From the NCBI RefSeq assembly GCF_003967015.1, contig NZ_AP017562.1:1-64000 (forward strand): DNA of 64,000 nucleotides, read 5' to 3'. Origin of the DNA: Pseudanabaena sp. ABRG5-3. Its GTDB lineage: Bacteria; Cyanobacteriota; Cyanobacteriia; Pseudanabaenales; Pseudanabaenaceae. The notes beneath the pieces were generated by a model, which saw nothing but the letters and a program-made list of their open reading frames with translations, was not told the origin of the DNA and ran no database searches. Position 1 is the stretch's first letter, and each line of letters starts with the position of its first letter. This document shows positions 41,966 to 51,663 of this stretch, piece by piece. Made by a program: the position numbers and the translations under genes.

Positions 41966-42879
41966 GAGCGTGTTTGAGAAGTTTTCGGGGGTAAAAAAGG
42001 TAGAAAAAAGCTCCCAAAGGTATAGCCTGTCAATATAGAAAAACAAAGACAGACCTATGGAAGCAACAAAGAAATCATACCCCACAGACCTAACCGATAG
42101 CCAATGGGAATTGGTAAAAGACTTGATTCCTGCCGCAGGAACAGGAGGACGAAAAAGGACAGTAGATATTAGAGCCGTACTCAGTGCTATTTTCTACATC
42201 AACGCCGCAGGATGTGCATGGCGAATGCTGCCCCACAACTTTCCTGTATGGCAGACTGTCTATCATTACTTTCGCCAATGGCGAATTACCAACACATGGC
42301 AAGAGATCAACGCTAAATTACAACAATGGTATCGAGTTAGTGAAGGAAGAGAAGCAACGCCCAGTGCAGGTTGTATTGACAGTCAATCAACCAAAATTGC
42401 TAGTCGATTAGCATCTCCAGAAGCTGTTGGTATTGATGGCAACAAATTGGTCAATGGTCGCAAACGTAATCTGCTTGTGGATACTCTGGGTCTAATGATG
42501 ATCGTGGTAGTTACGGCGGCAAATGTCAATGACCGTAAGGGTGCAACCATGATTTTGGATAATCTTAACCAAAGGCGTGACCAATTCCCTCGTCTATCAA
42601 CGATTTGGGTGGATCGTGGCTATAGCGGTAAAGCTTTCATTCTGGCGATTCTGCATACTTTTTACTGGTGTTTACAGGTTGTCGTTCCTCCTGTTGGGCA
42701 AAAAGGCTTTGTTGTCCAACAGAAGCGCTGGGTTGTCGAACGTACATTTGCTTGGTTTTCTCGCTTTCGTCGCCTCACCAGAGAATACGAACTTTTACCT
42801 GAAACTTCTGAGGCTTTTTTCTATGTCAGCATGATTCAAATCCTCCTCAATCGTCTTGCTTAACTTCTCAAACACTCTC
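41966..42879 (+). mobile_element. IS5-family element (IS427/IS1031-like), complete, 914 bp
   Basis: Terminal inverted repeats GAGCGTGTTTGAGAAGTT and GAGAGTGTTTGAGAAGTT (right end read in reverse) agree at 17 of 18 positions. A TTA target duplication lies on both sides (41963-41965 and 42880-42882). The element separates the SDR gene from the IS630 fragment. Confidence 0.88.
42057..42863 (+). CDS. IS5-family DDE transposase
   Basis: The 268-residue transposase begins KSYPTDLTDSQWELVKDLIP and contains CAWRMLPHNFPVWQTVYHYF. The catalytic acids are in AGCIDSQSTK, IWVDRGYSG and WVVERTFAWFSRFRR. The frame is uninterrupted, which is notable because many members of this group need a frameshift. It nearly fills the element. 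Confidence 0.92.
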   Translation: MEATKKSYPTDLTDSQWELVKDLIPAAGTGGRKRTVDIRAVLSAIFYINAAGCAWRMLPHNFPVWQTVYHYFRQWRITNTWQEINAKLQQWYRVSEGREATPSAGCIDSQSTKIASRLASPEAVGIDGNKLVNGRKRNLLVDTLGLMMIVVVTAANVNDRKGATMILDNLNQRRDQFPRLSTIWVDRGYSGKAFILAILHTFYWCLQVVVPPVGQKGFVVQQKRWVVERTFAWFSRFRRLTREYELLPETSEAFFYVSMIQILLNRLA

Positions 42880-42882
42880 TTA

Positions 42883-43138
42883 CCAATGAACTAGTGATCG
42901 GCATGACCAGTCTCTCGTATTGTTTGATTTTCCCTCTCTCATCTCCAACAATAGCTACAAAATATGCTGAATCTTCCCTATGAAATATTTCCAGAGATTA
43001 GTTGAGAAGATTATGCTTATAAAATTTGTGTTACATAAAACATTCTAGTCAGGAAAGTTAACAAATAATTGTCCGACAAAAGTAATGATTAGCAAAAAAG
43101 TAGCCCTACGCCAAACTTTACAAAACGTTATTTGAAAC
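42883..43138. other. Intergenic region between two transposon relics
   Basis: No gene, hairpin or repeat of note was seen. It is AT-rich sequence between the IS5-family element and the IS630 fragment. Confidence 0.4.
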
Positions 43139-43387
43139 ATGGAAAGACTAAAAATCACCCTCACTAACACCGATTATCGCCAATGTGTGGCTCTATGCCT
43201 AAAAGGTAATAGTCATGCATCAACCATCAATCGCGCACAGGTATTACTAGCTCTGCATGACGGAGCTGACATCTCAGAAGTAATGCGAGTACTGCGGGTT
43301 AAAAGAACCCGTCTATGGCGATTGCGGAAGCAATACCTGCAAGGTGGATTAAATGATGCCTTAGCAGATCGGCGGCGGCGATCGTGA
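43139..43387 (+). pseudogene. N-terminal fragment of an IS630-family transposase
   Basis: The 82 residues form a helix-turn-helix region (RAQVLLALHDGADISEVMRVLRV, given here as RAQVLLALHDGADISEV and MRVLRVKRTRLWRLRKQY), typical of IS630-type transposases. The catalytic DDE domain is absent, and the frame stops just after DRRRRS. It is a relic at the left border of the transfer operon. Confidence 0.8.
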
Positions 43388-43563
43388 TGTTTCAAATACA
43401 GCCTAAATCGACAGTGAGTATGCTGTTCGGTTATTGACGAGAAAAGAACTATCAATCAGAATGCTTTTCAAAAGCAGAGCTTCAAGGGCAAGGAGATCGC
43501 CTTGCTGTCTGTGGCTTCTGTCTATCTATGCATCACATCTCAAATTTTTCCTAGCGAAACACT

Positions 43564-44145
43564 ATGAAAACCTATCTAAGTAATCCTATGAGAATTACCC
43601 ATAGTCCCCACCGCAGCAACTTCCTCAACCAAATTCAAAATTCCCAGTTAGCCGCATTGACTGCTGCGATTGTGGGAATCGTCATCACCTTTACTTGCTC
43701 TAAAGGGATGTATCTCACGGCGCTACTAGCCTTGATTGGTTTGCTGATAGCCTTCCCAAAAGTATTGCTGATGCTCTATGGCAAATTCGAGCAAATGATT
43801 CGGCATTCCAAGTACAGTCCCGTTTTATTACTGGGCATCGCCATTGGCTTCCTGATTGGTTTACTGTTGATTTTTACAGTGGAGCCAGCCCAAGCCCAGT
43901 TTTTCAATAGAACTCAGACATGGATGACAGGTGCAATTCCTGGTATCGACACAGGCCTAGTTGCTTTGATTTTCAATGTGTTGCGAGCCTTGTTTGTAAT
44001 CTATCTGGGAATTGGACTAGTAAAAGTGATTCAATCAGCTAGAAACGATGATGATTGGCAGCAAATGGCGAGAACACCGCTAATTCTGGTTGTAACGGTG
44101 ACAATGGGCGACATTTTGGCTGGCATTATCACAGGTGCAGCCTAA
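43564..44145 (+). CDS. Candidate pilin-type subunit (VirB2/TrbC-like) of the transfer apparatus
   Basis: The 193-residue protein has two early hydrophobic segments and then FTVEPAQAQFFNR, which looks like a signal-peptidase site after AQA. The part after this site (about 83 residues) has two helices, TGLVALIFNVLRALFVIYLG and TPLILVVTVTMGDILAGIITG, split by a short polar loop. This is the layout of VirB2/TrbC pilins. The long N-terminal part is unusual. It is the first gene of a tightly packed operon and precedes VirB3- and VirB4-like genes, which is the standard order. The assignment rests on layout and position, not on sequence identity. Confidence 0.6.
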   Translation: MKTYLSNPMRITHSPHRSNFLNQIQNSQLAALTAAIVGIVITFTCSKGMYLTALLALIGLLIAFPKVLLMLYGKFEQMIRHSKYSPVLLLGIAIGFLIGLLLIFTVEPAQAQFFNRTQTWMTGAIPGIDTGLVALIFNVLRALFVIYLGIGLVKVIQSARNDDDWQQMARTPLILVVTVTMGDILAGIITGAA

Positions 44146-44149
44146 AGCT

Positions 44150-44470
44150 ATGGCAGAAGAGTATAAATTCCGTAAGGTCAATGCCATTCTGGGCGCAAGT
44201 CCCAAGATTGGTCCATTTCCCACTGAGTTAATCATTCCTTGGTCAATCATCAGTTTTACCCTGTTCATGATTTGCTACGTGGTTCTTAATCTGCCGTGGT
44301 TATGGGTATTGCTAATTGTGGCTTGGGGCAATGCGACATGGTGGATCTTGACAGGTTCAAAACCCTATCGATTTTTATCAAAATTTATCCCTGTGCCGCG
44401 ATGGACGCGCGGTGTTTATCAGTACAGAGGAATGCGTAAGCAGGAGGTCAGAAAGTATGCAGAGCGCTAG
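44150..44470 (+). CDS. VirB3-like inner-membrane protein
   Basis: The ATG at 44150, five bases after the upstream stop, gives 106 residues; a GTG at 44135 is also open. Two adjacent helices (LIIPWSIISFTLFMICYVVL and LPWLWVLLIVAWGNATWWIL) follow a short cytoplasmic N-terminus, and the C-terminus is basic. Size, topology and location directly before the VirB4-type ATPase gene fit VirB3. It overlaps the next gene by 14 bases. Confidence 0.6.
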   Translation: MAEEYKFRKVNAILGASPKIGPFPTELIIPWSIISFTLFMICYVVLNLPWLWVLLIVAWGNATWWILTGSKPYRFLSKFIPVPRWTRGVYQYRGMRKQEVRKYAER

Positions 44471-47204
44471 TCAGAAAAGATATAAACACTTTGAAAAAGA
44501 GCTTGCTGCGGAATGTCTGCTCAAGTTCGAGTTGCGCGGTCGTGCTGTCAGTTGCTTTGTCCTCAAGCAAGGTCAATCGTCATTAGAGTCATTGCAGTTT
44601 GTATTTGGTTGGGAGTCAAAGGGGATTCATACGACGCTATCAACAGAGCAGGAGGAATCACTATTTGAGGCGATTCAGTCAGGCTTGAAGGATATTCCTG
44701 ATGGTGAAAAGCTGACGGTGCATTTTGGTTCGGTTAGCTCCGACAGCGATCGCCAACAGCAACTCCAAGAACTCTACGAACAAGCAGATACACCGCAACT
44801 CAAGTTTCTAGTGATGGGTGAAAAGCAGAGAGTACAGGAGTTAGCCAAGTCAGGACTACGCAAACCAAAATTCCTAAGACTTTATGCTACCTATACCCTG
44901 CGTGGTTCCACGGCTGAAGGCAATGATGGTCTTGAAAAAGCACTGGCGTGGGTACAGAAGCTATCGCAGCAATTGATGGGTCAGGAAAAGCAAATTGAGC
45001 AAGAGCGTCATGAGATTGCTTTTGCTAAAGCCTTTACCGATGGTTTCTTGAACTGGGAACAGATTCTGGTGAATCGCATGGGTTTAGACCTGCGCCCAAT
45101 GACTGAGCAGGAACTATGGGAGCATCTCTGGCGGCAATTTAATAGCAGCAATCCTCCTGCAATTCCACAATTGTTGGTGATGTCCGAGCGAGGTGTGGAG
45201 GAGCGCATCAATACGCAGGTGCATCTGAAAACATTACTGCTAGAGCGTCCCGATTCGATTCCCTTTGCTGATAATGGCTTTGTCCATCTCAAGGGTGAAT
45301 ATATCGGTGTACTCACCTTTATGGATAAACCAGGGGGCTGGGTATCGAAGGGTAAGCAGATGCGCTATCTATGGGAAGCGATCGCCCGCGACTCTGTGGC
45401 AAATACGGAAGTATTCTGTCAGTTTACGAGGGCAAATGAAACCATTGTCAAAGCGAATATGCAGAGGGTGACGAAGCAAAGCATTGTCTCGCAAGAGCAG
45501 TCTGCTTCCTTGAATAACATCAATGTCAATGCGTCGCTGAAACAGCAAAAAGCTGTCAAAGCACAGGAAGCGCTCTATGAGGGAGCCATGCCAATTAATG
45601 TAGCCGTAGCAGTCTTAATTCGTCGCCCTAACTTAATTGCCCTTGATGATGCCTGTCGCTATTTTTGCAGTTGCTTCCAGCGTCCTGCATGGGTCGAGCG
45701 CGAGACTGAGTATGCGTGGCTAATGTGGAAACAAACTTTACCCGTGACCGTGGGTAATCTGTTGGCGCAACCATTCCCCCGTCGCCATGTTTATCTATCC
45801 GATGAAGCAGTTGCCTTTACGGGTTGTGTGATGCCCAGATCGGTTGATGAGACGGGCTTTGAACTAATTACCGAAGAAGGTGGGATGCCTTTGTATATCG
45901 ATGTGCGAAAGCATCGCAATATTGGCATTTTTGCCACCACCCGTGCGGGTAAGTCGGTATTAGTATCGGCTGTCCTGTCCCAAGCCCTCTGTCATAATCA
46001 GCAAATTGTGGCGCTAGACTTCCCTAAGCCCGATGGTACGAGTACGTTTACAGACTACACCCATTTCATCGGTGAACTGGGTGCCTATTTCGACATTAGC
46101 AAAGAGTCTTCAAACTTGCTCGAATTACCAGATCTGCGAGCCTTTGACTCCGAACAAGCAGAAGAACGGCTACGAGATTTCAAATCCTTCGTGGAATCAG
46201 CCCTGATGACAATGGTATTCGGGGCAAGCCAGCATGACCTGTCCTCATCGGAAAGACAACTGCGGCAATTGATTCGGGCGCTGTTAGTGCCTGTAGTTAA
46301 TAGTTTCTTTGACGATGAACAAATTAAAGCCAGATACGACAAAGCGATCGCCGATGGATTTGGTACAGAGGCATGGAGCAATATGCCCACGCTGTCAGAT
46401 TTTCTCGATTACTTTTTGACGGAGGGCAAAGCGGATATTACATCTGATGTTGCCGATAGCGAACAGATCGATCAGGCGACCAATCAAATTGTGATTCAGC
46501 TACGATTCTGGCTTAACTCCAGAATTGGTCGCGCTATTTCCCGTCCATCGACTTTTCGCAGTGATGCGAGACTATTGGTGTTTGCCCTGCGAAACCTATC
46601 GGAAGCTGAGGATGCCGCAATTTTAGCTTTATCGGCATATTCCGCCGCTCTGAGGCGTGCCTTATCATCCCCAGCCAGCATCCTGTTTATTGATGAAGCG
46701 CCAATTCTATTTGAATATCCCACCATTTCCGAAATGGTGGCAAGGCTCTGTGCCAATGGAGCCAAGGCGGGCATCAAGGTAATTATTTCCGCCCAAGACC
46801 CTGACACGATCGCTAGATCTCCCTCCGCACCGAAAATCCTGCAAAACCTATCCACCAGATTGATTGGTCGCATCCAACCATCGGCAGTGGATAGTTTTGT
46901 CAGCATCCTCAAATATCCCAGAGAGGTGATTGCCCAGAATTCGGAAGAGCGATTCTTCCCAAAACGCGAGGCGATCTATTCGCAATGGTTGTTAGATGAT
47001 GCGGGTATTTATACGTTCGTGCGCTTTTTCCCTAGCTATATCCAACTGGGCGTAGTGGCAAATAATCCCGATGAGCAGGAGGCGCGTACTGCTTACATGC
47101 TGGCGATGGCAGATCCCTACAAAGGTTTAGCTGCATTCTCGCGTGAGATGGCAAGTGCTTTGAGGGATGGGCGCAAGCTGAAACTACCCAAATTGGCTGC
47201 TTGA
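44457..47204 (+). CDS. VirB4/TraC-type conjugation ATPase
   Basis: The ATG at 44457 follows GGAGG at a good distance, giving 915 residues. The C-terminal half is a P-loop ATPase with Walker A ATTRAGKSVLVSAVLSQ at about residue 495, Walker B ILFIDEAPILFEYP and the later motif KVIISAQDPDTI. The N-terminal half contains the region typical of VirB4/TraC proteins (RPNLIALDDACRYF, WLMWKQTLPVTVGNLL). VirB4 proteins power pilus assembly and substrate movement at the cytoplasmic face. The GxxxxGKS loop is slightly non-standard (TTRAGKS) but intact. Confidence 0.9.
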   Translation: MQSASQKRYKHFEKELAAECLLKFELRGRAVSCFVLKQGQSSLESLQFVFGWESKGIHTTLSTEQEESLFEAIQSGLKDIPDGEKLTVHFGSVSSDSDRQQQLQELYEQADTPQLKFLVMGEKQRVQELAKSGLRKPKFLRLYATYTLRGSTAEGNDGLEKALAWVQKLSQQLMGQEKQIEQERHEIAFAKAFTDGFLNWEQILVNRMGLDLRPMTEQELWEHLWRQFNSSNPPAIPQLLVMSERGVEERINTQVHLKTLLLERPDSIPFADNGFVHLKGEYIGVLTFMDKPGGWVSKGKQMRYLWEAIARDSVANTEVFCQFTRANETIVKANMQRVTKQSIVSQEQSASLNNINVNASLKQQKAVKAQEALYEGAMPINVAVAVLIRRPNLIALDDACRYFCSCFQRPAWVERETEYAWLMWKQTLPVTVGNLLAQPFPRRHVYLSDEAVAFTGCVMPRSVDETGFELITEEGGMPLYIDVRKHRNIGIFATTRAGKSVLVSAVLSQALCHNQQIVALDFPKPDGTSTFTDYTHFIGELGAYFDISKESSNLLELPDLRAFDSEQAEERLRDFKSFVESALMTMVFGASQHDLSSSERQLRQLIRALLVPVVNSFFDDEQIKARYDKAIADGFGTEAWSNMPTLSDFLDYFLTEGKADITSDVADSEQIDQATNQIVIQLRFWLNSRIGRAISRPSTFRSDARLLVFALRNLSEAEDAAILALSAYSAALRRALSSPASILFIDEAPILFEYPTISEMVARLCANGAKAGIKVIISAQDPDTIARSPSAPKILQNLSTRLIGRIQPSAVDSFVSILKYPREVIAQNSEERFFPKREAIYSQWLLDDAGIYTFVRFFPSYIQLGVVANNPDEQEARTAYMLAMADPYKGLAAFSREMASALRDGRKLKLPKLAA

Positions 47205-47238
47205 TTTCAAATCACTAGAAACTAATCCCCACACCGCC

Positions 47239-48204
47239 ATGAACAAGCCAAACACTCATCAGATTGCAATCATCAGCCTCGCAACCTGTTCGCTTGTGCT
47301 ATTTAGTCCCCACCCTGCGGCTGCTCAAGTGCCATTACCACCCGAACTCACAGGATTAATCCAGCAGGTCAATCAACTGATTACCTCGATTAATTCTGGC
47401 GATTTCTTAAAAGCGCAGATGGACAAGCTACTTGGTCAGTACTTACCACAGGTACAAGCCGCCATTACTCAGTCAATCGGGCAACTGGGATTACCAGATC
47501 CCAGTAAAGCCGAAGCCACTGTCCTCGCTCAGATCGAGGGAGCATTTAATAGTGCGGGGCTAAATGGCACATCGATCAATCAAGGTGTTGTCACCTCGGC
47601 AATTACGAATACCTCGATCCAAAATGTATTGGGAGAAGAGGGGCAAGCAAGGCTGAAGAAAACCCTTGAAGATATGCTCGTCAATGCTCAGAACGTTGGA
47701 CAGCTATCTTTGAATACGACTACAGGCGCAGCCAACAGCAACGCGATCGCGGATGTCTCCCAGCAGATCGCGGCAAATTCTGTCACCTTTGCTCAGAACT
47801 CATTGTCCCGTTTCCAACAGGTAGATGGCTTGTCACAGCAGGCGCAAGCTGCTGTATCGACACAGGATGTCCTCAAGATTGTGGCGCAACAGAATGCGGG
47901 TAATTCGGCAATCCTTGCCAATATCGCATCTCAGTTTGGTAACAATGCCAATCAGGTTGGGAATGTCGCTAATCAACTGGGATTGCTATCAAACCAGAAC
48001 TCACAGGTTGCCGAACAGAATAGCCAACGCGCTCAGATTGATGCCCAACAGTTAGCGTTGCAAGTGCAGCAAACTCAACAGGGAGCAACATCTCTGCTCA
48101 ATCTCGACCAGATTAATGCCGCCCTCAAGGGCGATCGCCAAGATCGGCTGATCGAGCGTAACTCCACCGTGCAACAACGGATGCCCTATACCTTTTTAAG
48201 ATAG
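47239..48204 (+). CDS. Secreted helical protein, candidate VirB5/TrbJ-like subunit
   Basis: The 321-residue protein has a clear signal peptide ending HPAAAQ. It is then mostly Gln/Asn/Ala-rich helix, with coiled-coil-like text (NNANQVGNVANQLGLLSNQN, QLALQVQQTQQGATSLL). VirB5/TrbJ pilus-tip proteins are helical, secreted and encoded after VirB4, as here. The sequence has no specific family motif I can name, so the call rests on position and structure. Confidence 0.5.
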   Translation: MNKPNTHQIAIISLATCSLVLFSPHPAAAQVPLPPELTGLIQQVNQLITSINSGDFLKAQMDKLLGQYLPQVQAAITQSIGQLGLPDPSKAEATVLAQIEGAFNSAGLNGTSINQGVVTSAITNTSIQNVLGEEGQARLKKTLEDMLVNAQNVGQLSLNTTTGAANSNAIADVSQQIAANSVTFAQNSLSRFQQVDGLSQQAQAAVSTQDVLKIVAQQNAGNSAILANIASQFGNNANQVGNVANQLGLLSNQNSQVAEQNSQRAQIDAQQLALQVQQTQQGATSLLNLDQINAALKGDRQDRLIERNSTVQQRMPYTFLR

Positions 48205-48215
48205 CGAGATAACCG

Positions 48216-49253
48216 ATGCTGATTGCTCAAGCGATTGTCAATAATTCTGAAGAGGTATCGCTAGCGGTACAAGGTGCATGGCAAAACACTTGGGAACTCG
48301 CCTTTAATGGCACTCTTTATCAAGCACTCACCAATCTGGGATTGATCGTTGCCGTGGCTTCGCTGTTGCTATGGACAATCCAATTCACTAAAAACTTGAT
48401 TGATGACCAGAGCTATCGGCAGTTTGGCGAGCTAATTTGGCCCGTGATTGTGATTGTGCTGCTCACTAATGGTGGTCAAAACCTGATCGGACTTACCAAT
48501 GGGATGCGGACGGTGATTAACAATGCCAATAACTCGGTCTTAGGTGCAATTACCTCAACAGCCCAATTGGAGAAAACCCTATCAGCCTTGGCTGATTTCT
48601 CGGTCGCTCAAGAACAAATTATTGCTTACCGTCAGCAATGTAATGGGTTTACCAAAAATGAGGAGATGCAGGTTTGCTTGCAAGAGGTAAATACCAAAGC
48701 TCAGGCTTTGCTCGGTAATTATCAATCTAACTATGGTGCGGTTGCGGCTGCTCTGGTTGGCAAGTTACAAAAACAAATCCAGAAGGCAAGTGAAAATCCT
48801 CTCGAGGCGGCTAGCAATCTCTTCCCTGGCACGGTGATTTCAAGGTCAATCATGCTGGCAGCGATCGAGACTTTTATGGTAGCGATGCAGTCCGCATTTC
48901 AGGCTTTGATTGAAGTCGGTTTTCTACTCACAGGGTTACTCGGTCCTCTGGCGGTTGGTGCTTCCTTACTGCCGATTGGAGCAAAGCCACTCTATGCATG
49001 GATGACAGGATTCTGGTCATTGGGCATGGCAAAGCTGAGCTTGAACATTGTCACAGGACTTGCCGCCACAGCGATCGCCGCTTCAGCACAGATGGATACG
49101 CTCTCGATCGCAATTGTTCTCGGACTACTTGCACCAATTCTGGCGCTATCCCTATCGGCGGGTGGTGGCATGGCAATATTTAGCGCCATTCTCTCGGCGG
49201 CAAGCGCAGCCGCTTCCGCAGGTTTAAATATCGGTCTACGCATTTCTAGGTAA
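48216..49253 (+). CDS. Polytopic membrane protein, VirB6/TrbL-like
   Basis: The 345-residue protein has at least five hydrophobic helices, two near the N-terminus and a cluster from about residue 205. A helical loop with a cysteine pair (QQCNGFTKNEEMQVCLQE) separates them. The C-terminal half (IEVGFLLTGLLGPLAVGASL, AKLSLNIVTGLAATAIAAS) is typical of VirB6/TrbL proteins, which form part of the inner-membrane channel. It is in the expected position of the operon. Confidence 0.65.
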   Translation: MLIAQAIVNNSEEVSLAVQGAWQNTWELAFNGTLYQALTNLGLIVAVASLLLWTIQFTKNLIDDQSYRQFGELIWPVIVIVLLTNGGQNLIGLTNGMRTVINNANNSVLGAITSTAQLEKTLSALADFSVAQEQIIAYRQQCNGFTKNEEMQVCLQEVNTKAQALLGNYQSNYGAVAAALVGKLQKQIQKASENPLEAASNLFPGTVISRSIMLAAIETFMVAMQSAFQALIEVGFLLTGLLGPLAVGASLLPIGAKPLYAWMTGFWSLGMAKLSLNIVTGLAATAIAASAQMDTLSIAIVLGLLAPILALSLSAGGGMAIFSAILSAASAAASAGLNIGLRISR

Positions 49254-49258
49254 TTCCC

Positions 49259-50092
49259 ATGAACTCATATCCAAATCCAGAAGTGAATACAGAAACAAAA
49301 CCAGAAACAGATGAAACTAATGCTTTCCATCGCTTTATTCCTGATGGTCTATCCAACAGTAGTAAAGCCAAAACTCCTAAAGACGTACTGGTGGTATCGA
49401 TTTTGTTCGGCATACTTGGCTTATCGGCGCTCAATAGTCTAGGGCTGATCGCTCTGATTGGTGCATATGTCTCCCTTGCTTCCCAGAAACCACCTACGCT
49501 CGTACAGTTGTCGGGCGGTAAAGCAATTACGGCGATCGCTAGTGAGAATAAAACCAGATCTCCTGAAGTGGTGAAGCAGTTTGTTACCCAGCAGGTGATG
49601 GCATTGATGACATGGACGGGGGAACTACCCTCTGATGCTAGTCAAAATGGCAAGCCGCTTTTGGATACTGGCGTGGAAGTTACTGCGGACAAGGGCTTGA
49701 AAAAGAAAATCACCACCACTGCATGGCAAGCTAGCTTTGCTTTTTCTGAAGACTTCCGCAAGGGATTGCTCTCGTCAATCGCGGAACTCACGCCGATCGA
49801 GGTGTTTTCAGGCGGCAGCAAGGTAATTCTAGTGCCGCAGACGATTACGGCTCCTGAGGAGATTGAGAAAGGGAAGTGGAAAGTTAATCTGGTGGCAAAT
49901 CTAGTTACTTTCAGTCCCCTCAATCAAGTTGGCGAATCGGTTCCCTTTAATAAGGAAATCTTCATTCAGGCGATCGATGTGCCGAATCTGAAAGCCGATG
50001 CTTCACCTCTGGAGCAAGCCATTTTCAAAGTGAGATCCTCTGGGCTAGAAATCTATGCCATGCGGGATCTCACCAGAAATGATTTGAAATAA
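49259..50092 (+). CDS. Single-pass protein, VirB8/TraE-like
   Basis: The 277-residue protein has a cytoplasmic tail of about 40 residues, one membrane helix (DVLVVSILFGILGLSALNSL and following GLIALIGAYVSL) and a periplasmic domain with alternating strands (KKKITTTAWQASFAFSEDF, KWKVNLVANLVTFSP). The topology and domain size match VirB8/TraE, the assembly nucleus of type IV secretion. The start is five bases after the upstream stop. Confidence 0.6.
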   Translation: MNSYPNPEVNTETKPETDETNAFHRFIPDGLSNSSKAKTPKDVLVVSILFGILGLSALNSLGLIALIGAYVSLASQKPPTLVQLSGGKAITAIASENKTRSPEVVKQFVTQQVMALMTWTGELPSDASQNGKPLLDTGVEVTADKGLKKKITTTAWQASFAFSEDFRKGLLSSIAELTPIEVFSGGSKVILVPQTITAPEEIEKGKWKVNLVANLVTFSPLNQVGESVPFNKEIFIQAIDVPNLKADASPLEQAIFKVRSSGLEIYAMRDLTRNDLK

Positions 50093-50123
50093 CTTTTCCC
50101 TGTCGATACTTCAAGGAGTTGTA

Positions 50124-51623
50124 ATGATTACCGAAGTTCAAGAACCACAATCAGTAAGCGTAACCGATGAAATTGACTTTGCTCGGTTAACTGGATTTCA
50201 ACCCGATGTCACCGATGATGCGGGCTTGGCGATCGATGATTTTAGTGAAGACCCAGATCCAGAGCAACATCGGACGATACGCGGTATTGTTGGTAGTCCT
50301 TTTTCTAAGATTGCTTTAGTTGGTGGGGTTGGTTCTCTAGGATTTTTGCTGATGGGGCTATTCATGAATAGCATTATGTCGCCATCTAATGCCAAGCAAT
50401 TAACGGCTAAATCCAATGATGAAAAGCTTGCCCTAACCTCGACCACCGATCCTAAGGATGCCGAAATTGCCAAGTTTAAAACGGATTTAGCTTTAGGTAG
50501 TCAGCTTTCTGCGGGTAAATCAAAAACACTGCGTCCAAGCAATCTACCAAAGTCAGATGCATTGGCTTCTAAAGGTGACTCCAAAGACAAGTTAGAAGCC
50601 AATCCTGTACAGTCTGCCGATCTCCCAACCGTCTCACCCGTGAGAAATCTATCGGCTCCGCCCCTTGAGCCAATACCAATGCGACAGGTGATGTCACAGC
50701 CTACCCCTGTAATGCTTCCGCCTCGTAACTTTTCTGCTAGTCCCCCTGAATCTAAAAATCCCGCCGATGAATGGCAGAGACTGGCAAGCATTGGCAGTTA
50801 TGGCAATTTGGCTGCGCCTACGGAAATACCGCGCGCGATCGCGATCGCTCCTGTTGCTACGAATAATGTAAACAATCCCAATTCTGCAATTCCTCCGATT
50901 GAGAAGACACCTTTAAATTCACTCACCAACTACCTCGCGCAAGCGGAAAAATCCTTACCAAAAGCTACACCTGCGAATACTTTGCTGGTTGGGACGACAG
51001 CCAAAGCCGCTTTAAAAACATCGGTCGTGTTCTCCACCGATGGTAGTCGGATTATGGGTAGCGCTCCTGGACTTGTTCCCAAATTTATTGTCACGCTCCA
51101 AGAGCCAATTGCAACGGCGGATGGTAAGCCTGTGATTCCTGCGGATGCGGTTTTAATCGTCACCGCCCGTCCCCTCGATGCTAAATCAGGACTAGCTGAA
51201 TTGGATGTGGTTGGTATAGCGATTAATGGTCGCGAGTTGATTCCGCCACCTAATGCGATTACCTTGCGTGGTGCAGAAGGTTCGCCTCTAGTCGCGGACA
51301 AGTACTTCGATCGCGGGTCAGAAATTAGCGGTATGGATGTGGCGAGCTTCATTACTTCGGCATTAGCGGAAGTTGGCAAACTTACCAACAGTCCCACGAC
51401 TACTAGCAGCATCTCATCCATTGGCGGTAGTGCCACGGTCAGTACCGCGCCGCCGCCGAACTATCTTGGTGCGGCGATCAGTGGTGGCTTTGGCGTTCTC
51501 TCGGAAACTTTGAATCGGCGCAGTCAACAGGCGATGGAGGATATTAAAACCCGTCCTAATGTCTTTTTTATCCCCGCAGGCAAGGAACTGCAAGTGTTTG
51601 TCAATCAAACTGTGACTTTCTAG
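50124..51623 (+). CDS. VirB10/TrbI-like channel protein
   Basis: The 499-residue protein has a cytoplasmic N-terminus, one membrane helix (IALVGGVGSLGFLLMGLF at about residues 63-80), a Pro/Ser/Ala-rich linker of about 200 residues and a C-terminal beta-barrel-type domain. The barrel part includes IMGSAPGLVPKFIVTLQEP, IPADAVLIVTARPLD and the conserved-type ending FFIPAGKELQVFVNQTV, which is characteristic of VirB10. These proteins span both membranes and gate the channel. AAGGAG precedes the ATG. Confidence 0.8.
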   Translation: MITEVQEPQSVSVTDEIDFARLTGFQPDVTDDAGLAIDDFSEDPDPEQHRTIRGIVGSPFSKIALVGGVGSLGFLLMGLFMNSIMSPSNAKQLTAKSNDEKLALTSTTDPKDAEIAKFKTDLALGSQLSAGKSKTLRPSNLPKSDALASKGDSKDKLEANPVQSADLPTVSPVRNLSAPPLEPIPMRQVMSQPTPVMLPPRNFSASPPESKNPADEWQRLASIGSYGNLAAPTEIPRAIAIAPVATNNVNNPNSAIPPIEKTPLNSLTNYLAQAEKSLPKATPANTLLVGTTAKAALKTSVVFSTDGSRIMGSAPGLVPKFIVTLQEPIATADGKPVIPADAVLIVTARPLDAKSGLAELDVVGIAINGRELIPPPNAITLRGAEGSPLVADKYFDRGSEISGMDVASFITSALAEVGKLTNSPTTTSSISSIGGSATVSTAPPPNYLGAAISGGFGVLSETLNRRSQQAMEDIKTRPNVFFIPAGKELQVFVNQTVTF

Positions 51624-51663
51624 CTAATACCAATCTTCTATCAACAGATCGAGTTCTACGGTT

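Noticed and set aside
43388-43563. Attachment site or origin of transfer at the left border of the transfer operon
   Set aside because: Only a short GCAAGG/CCTTGC hairpin is present, with no nick-like motif and no matching copy at the right side.
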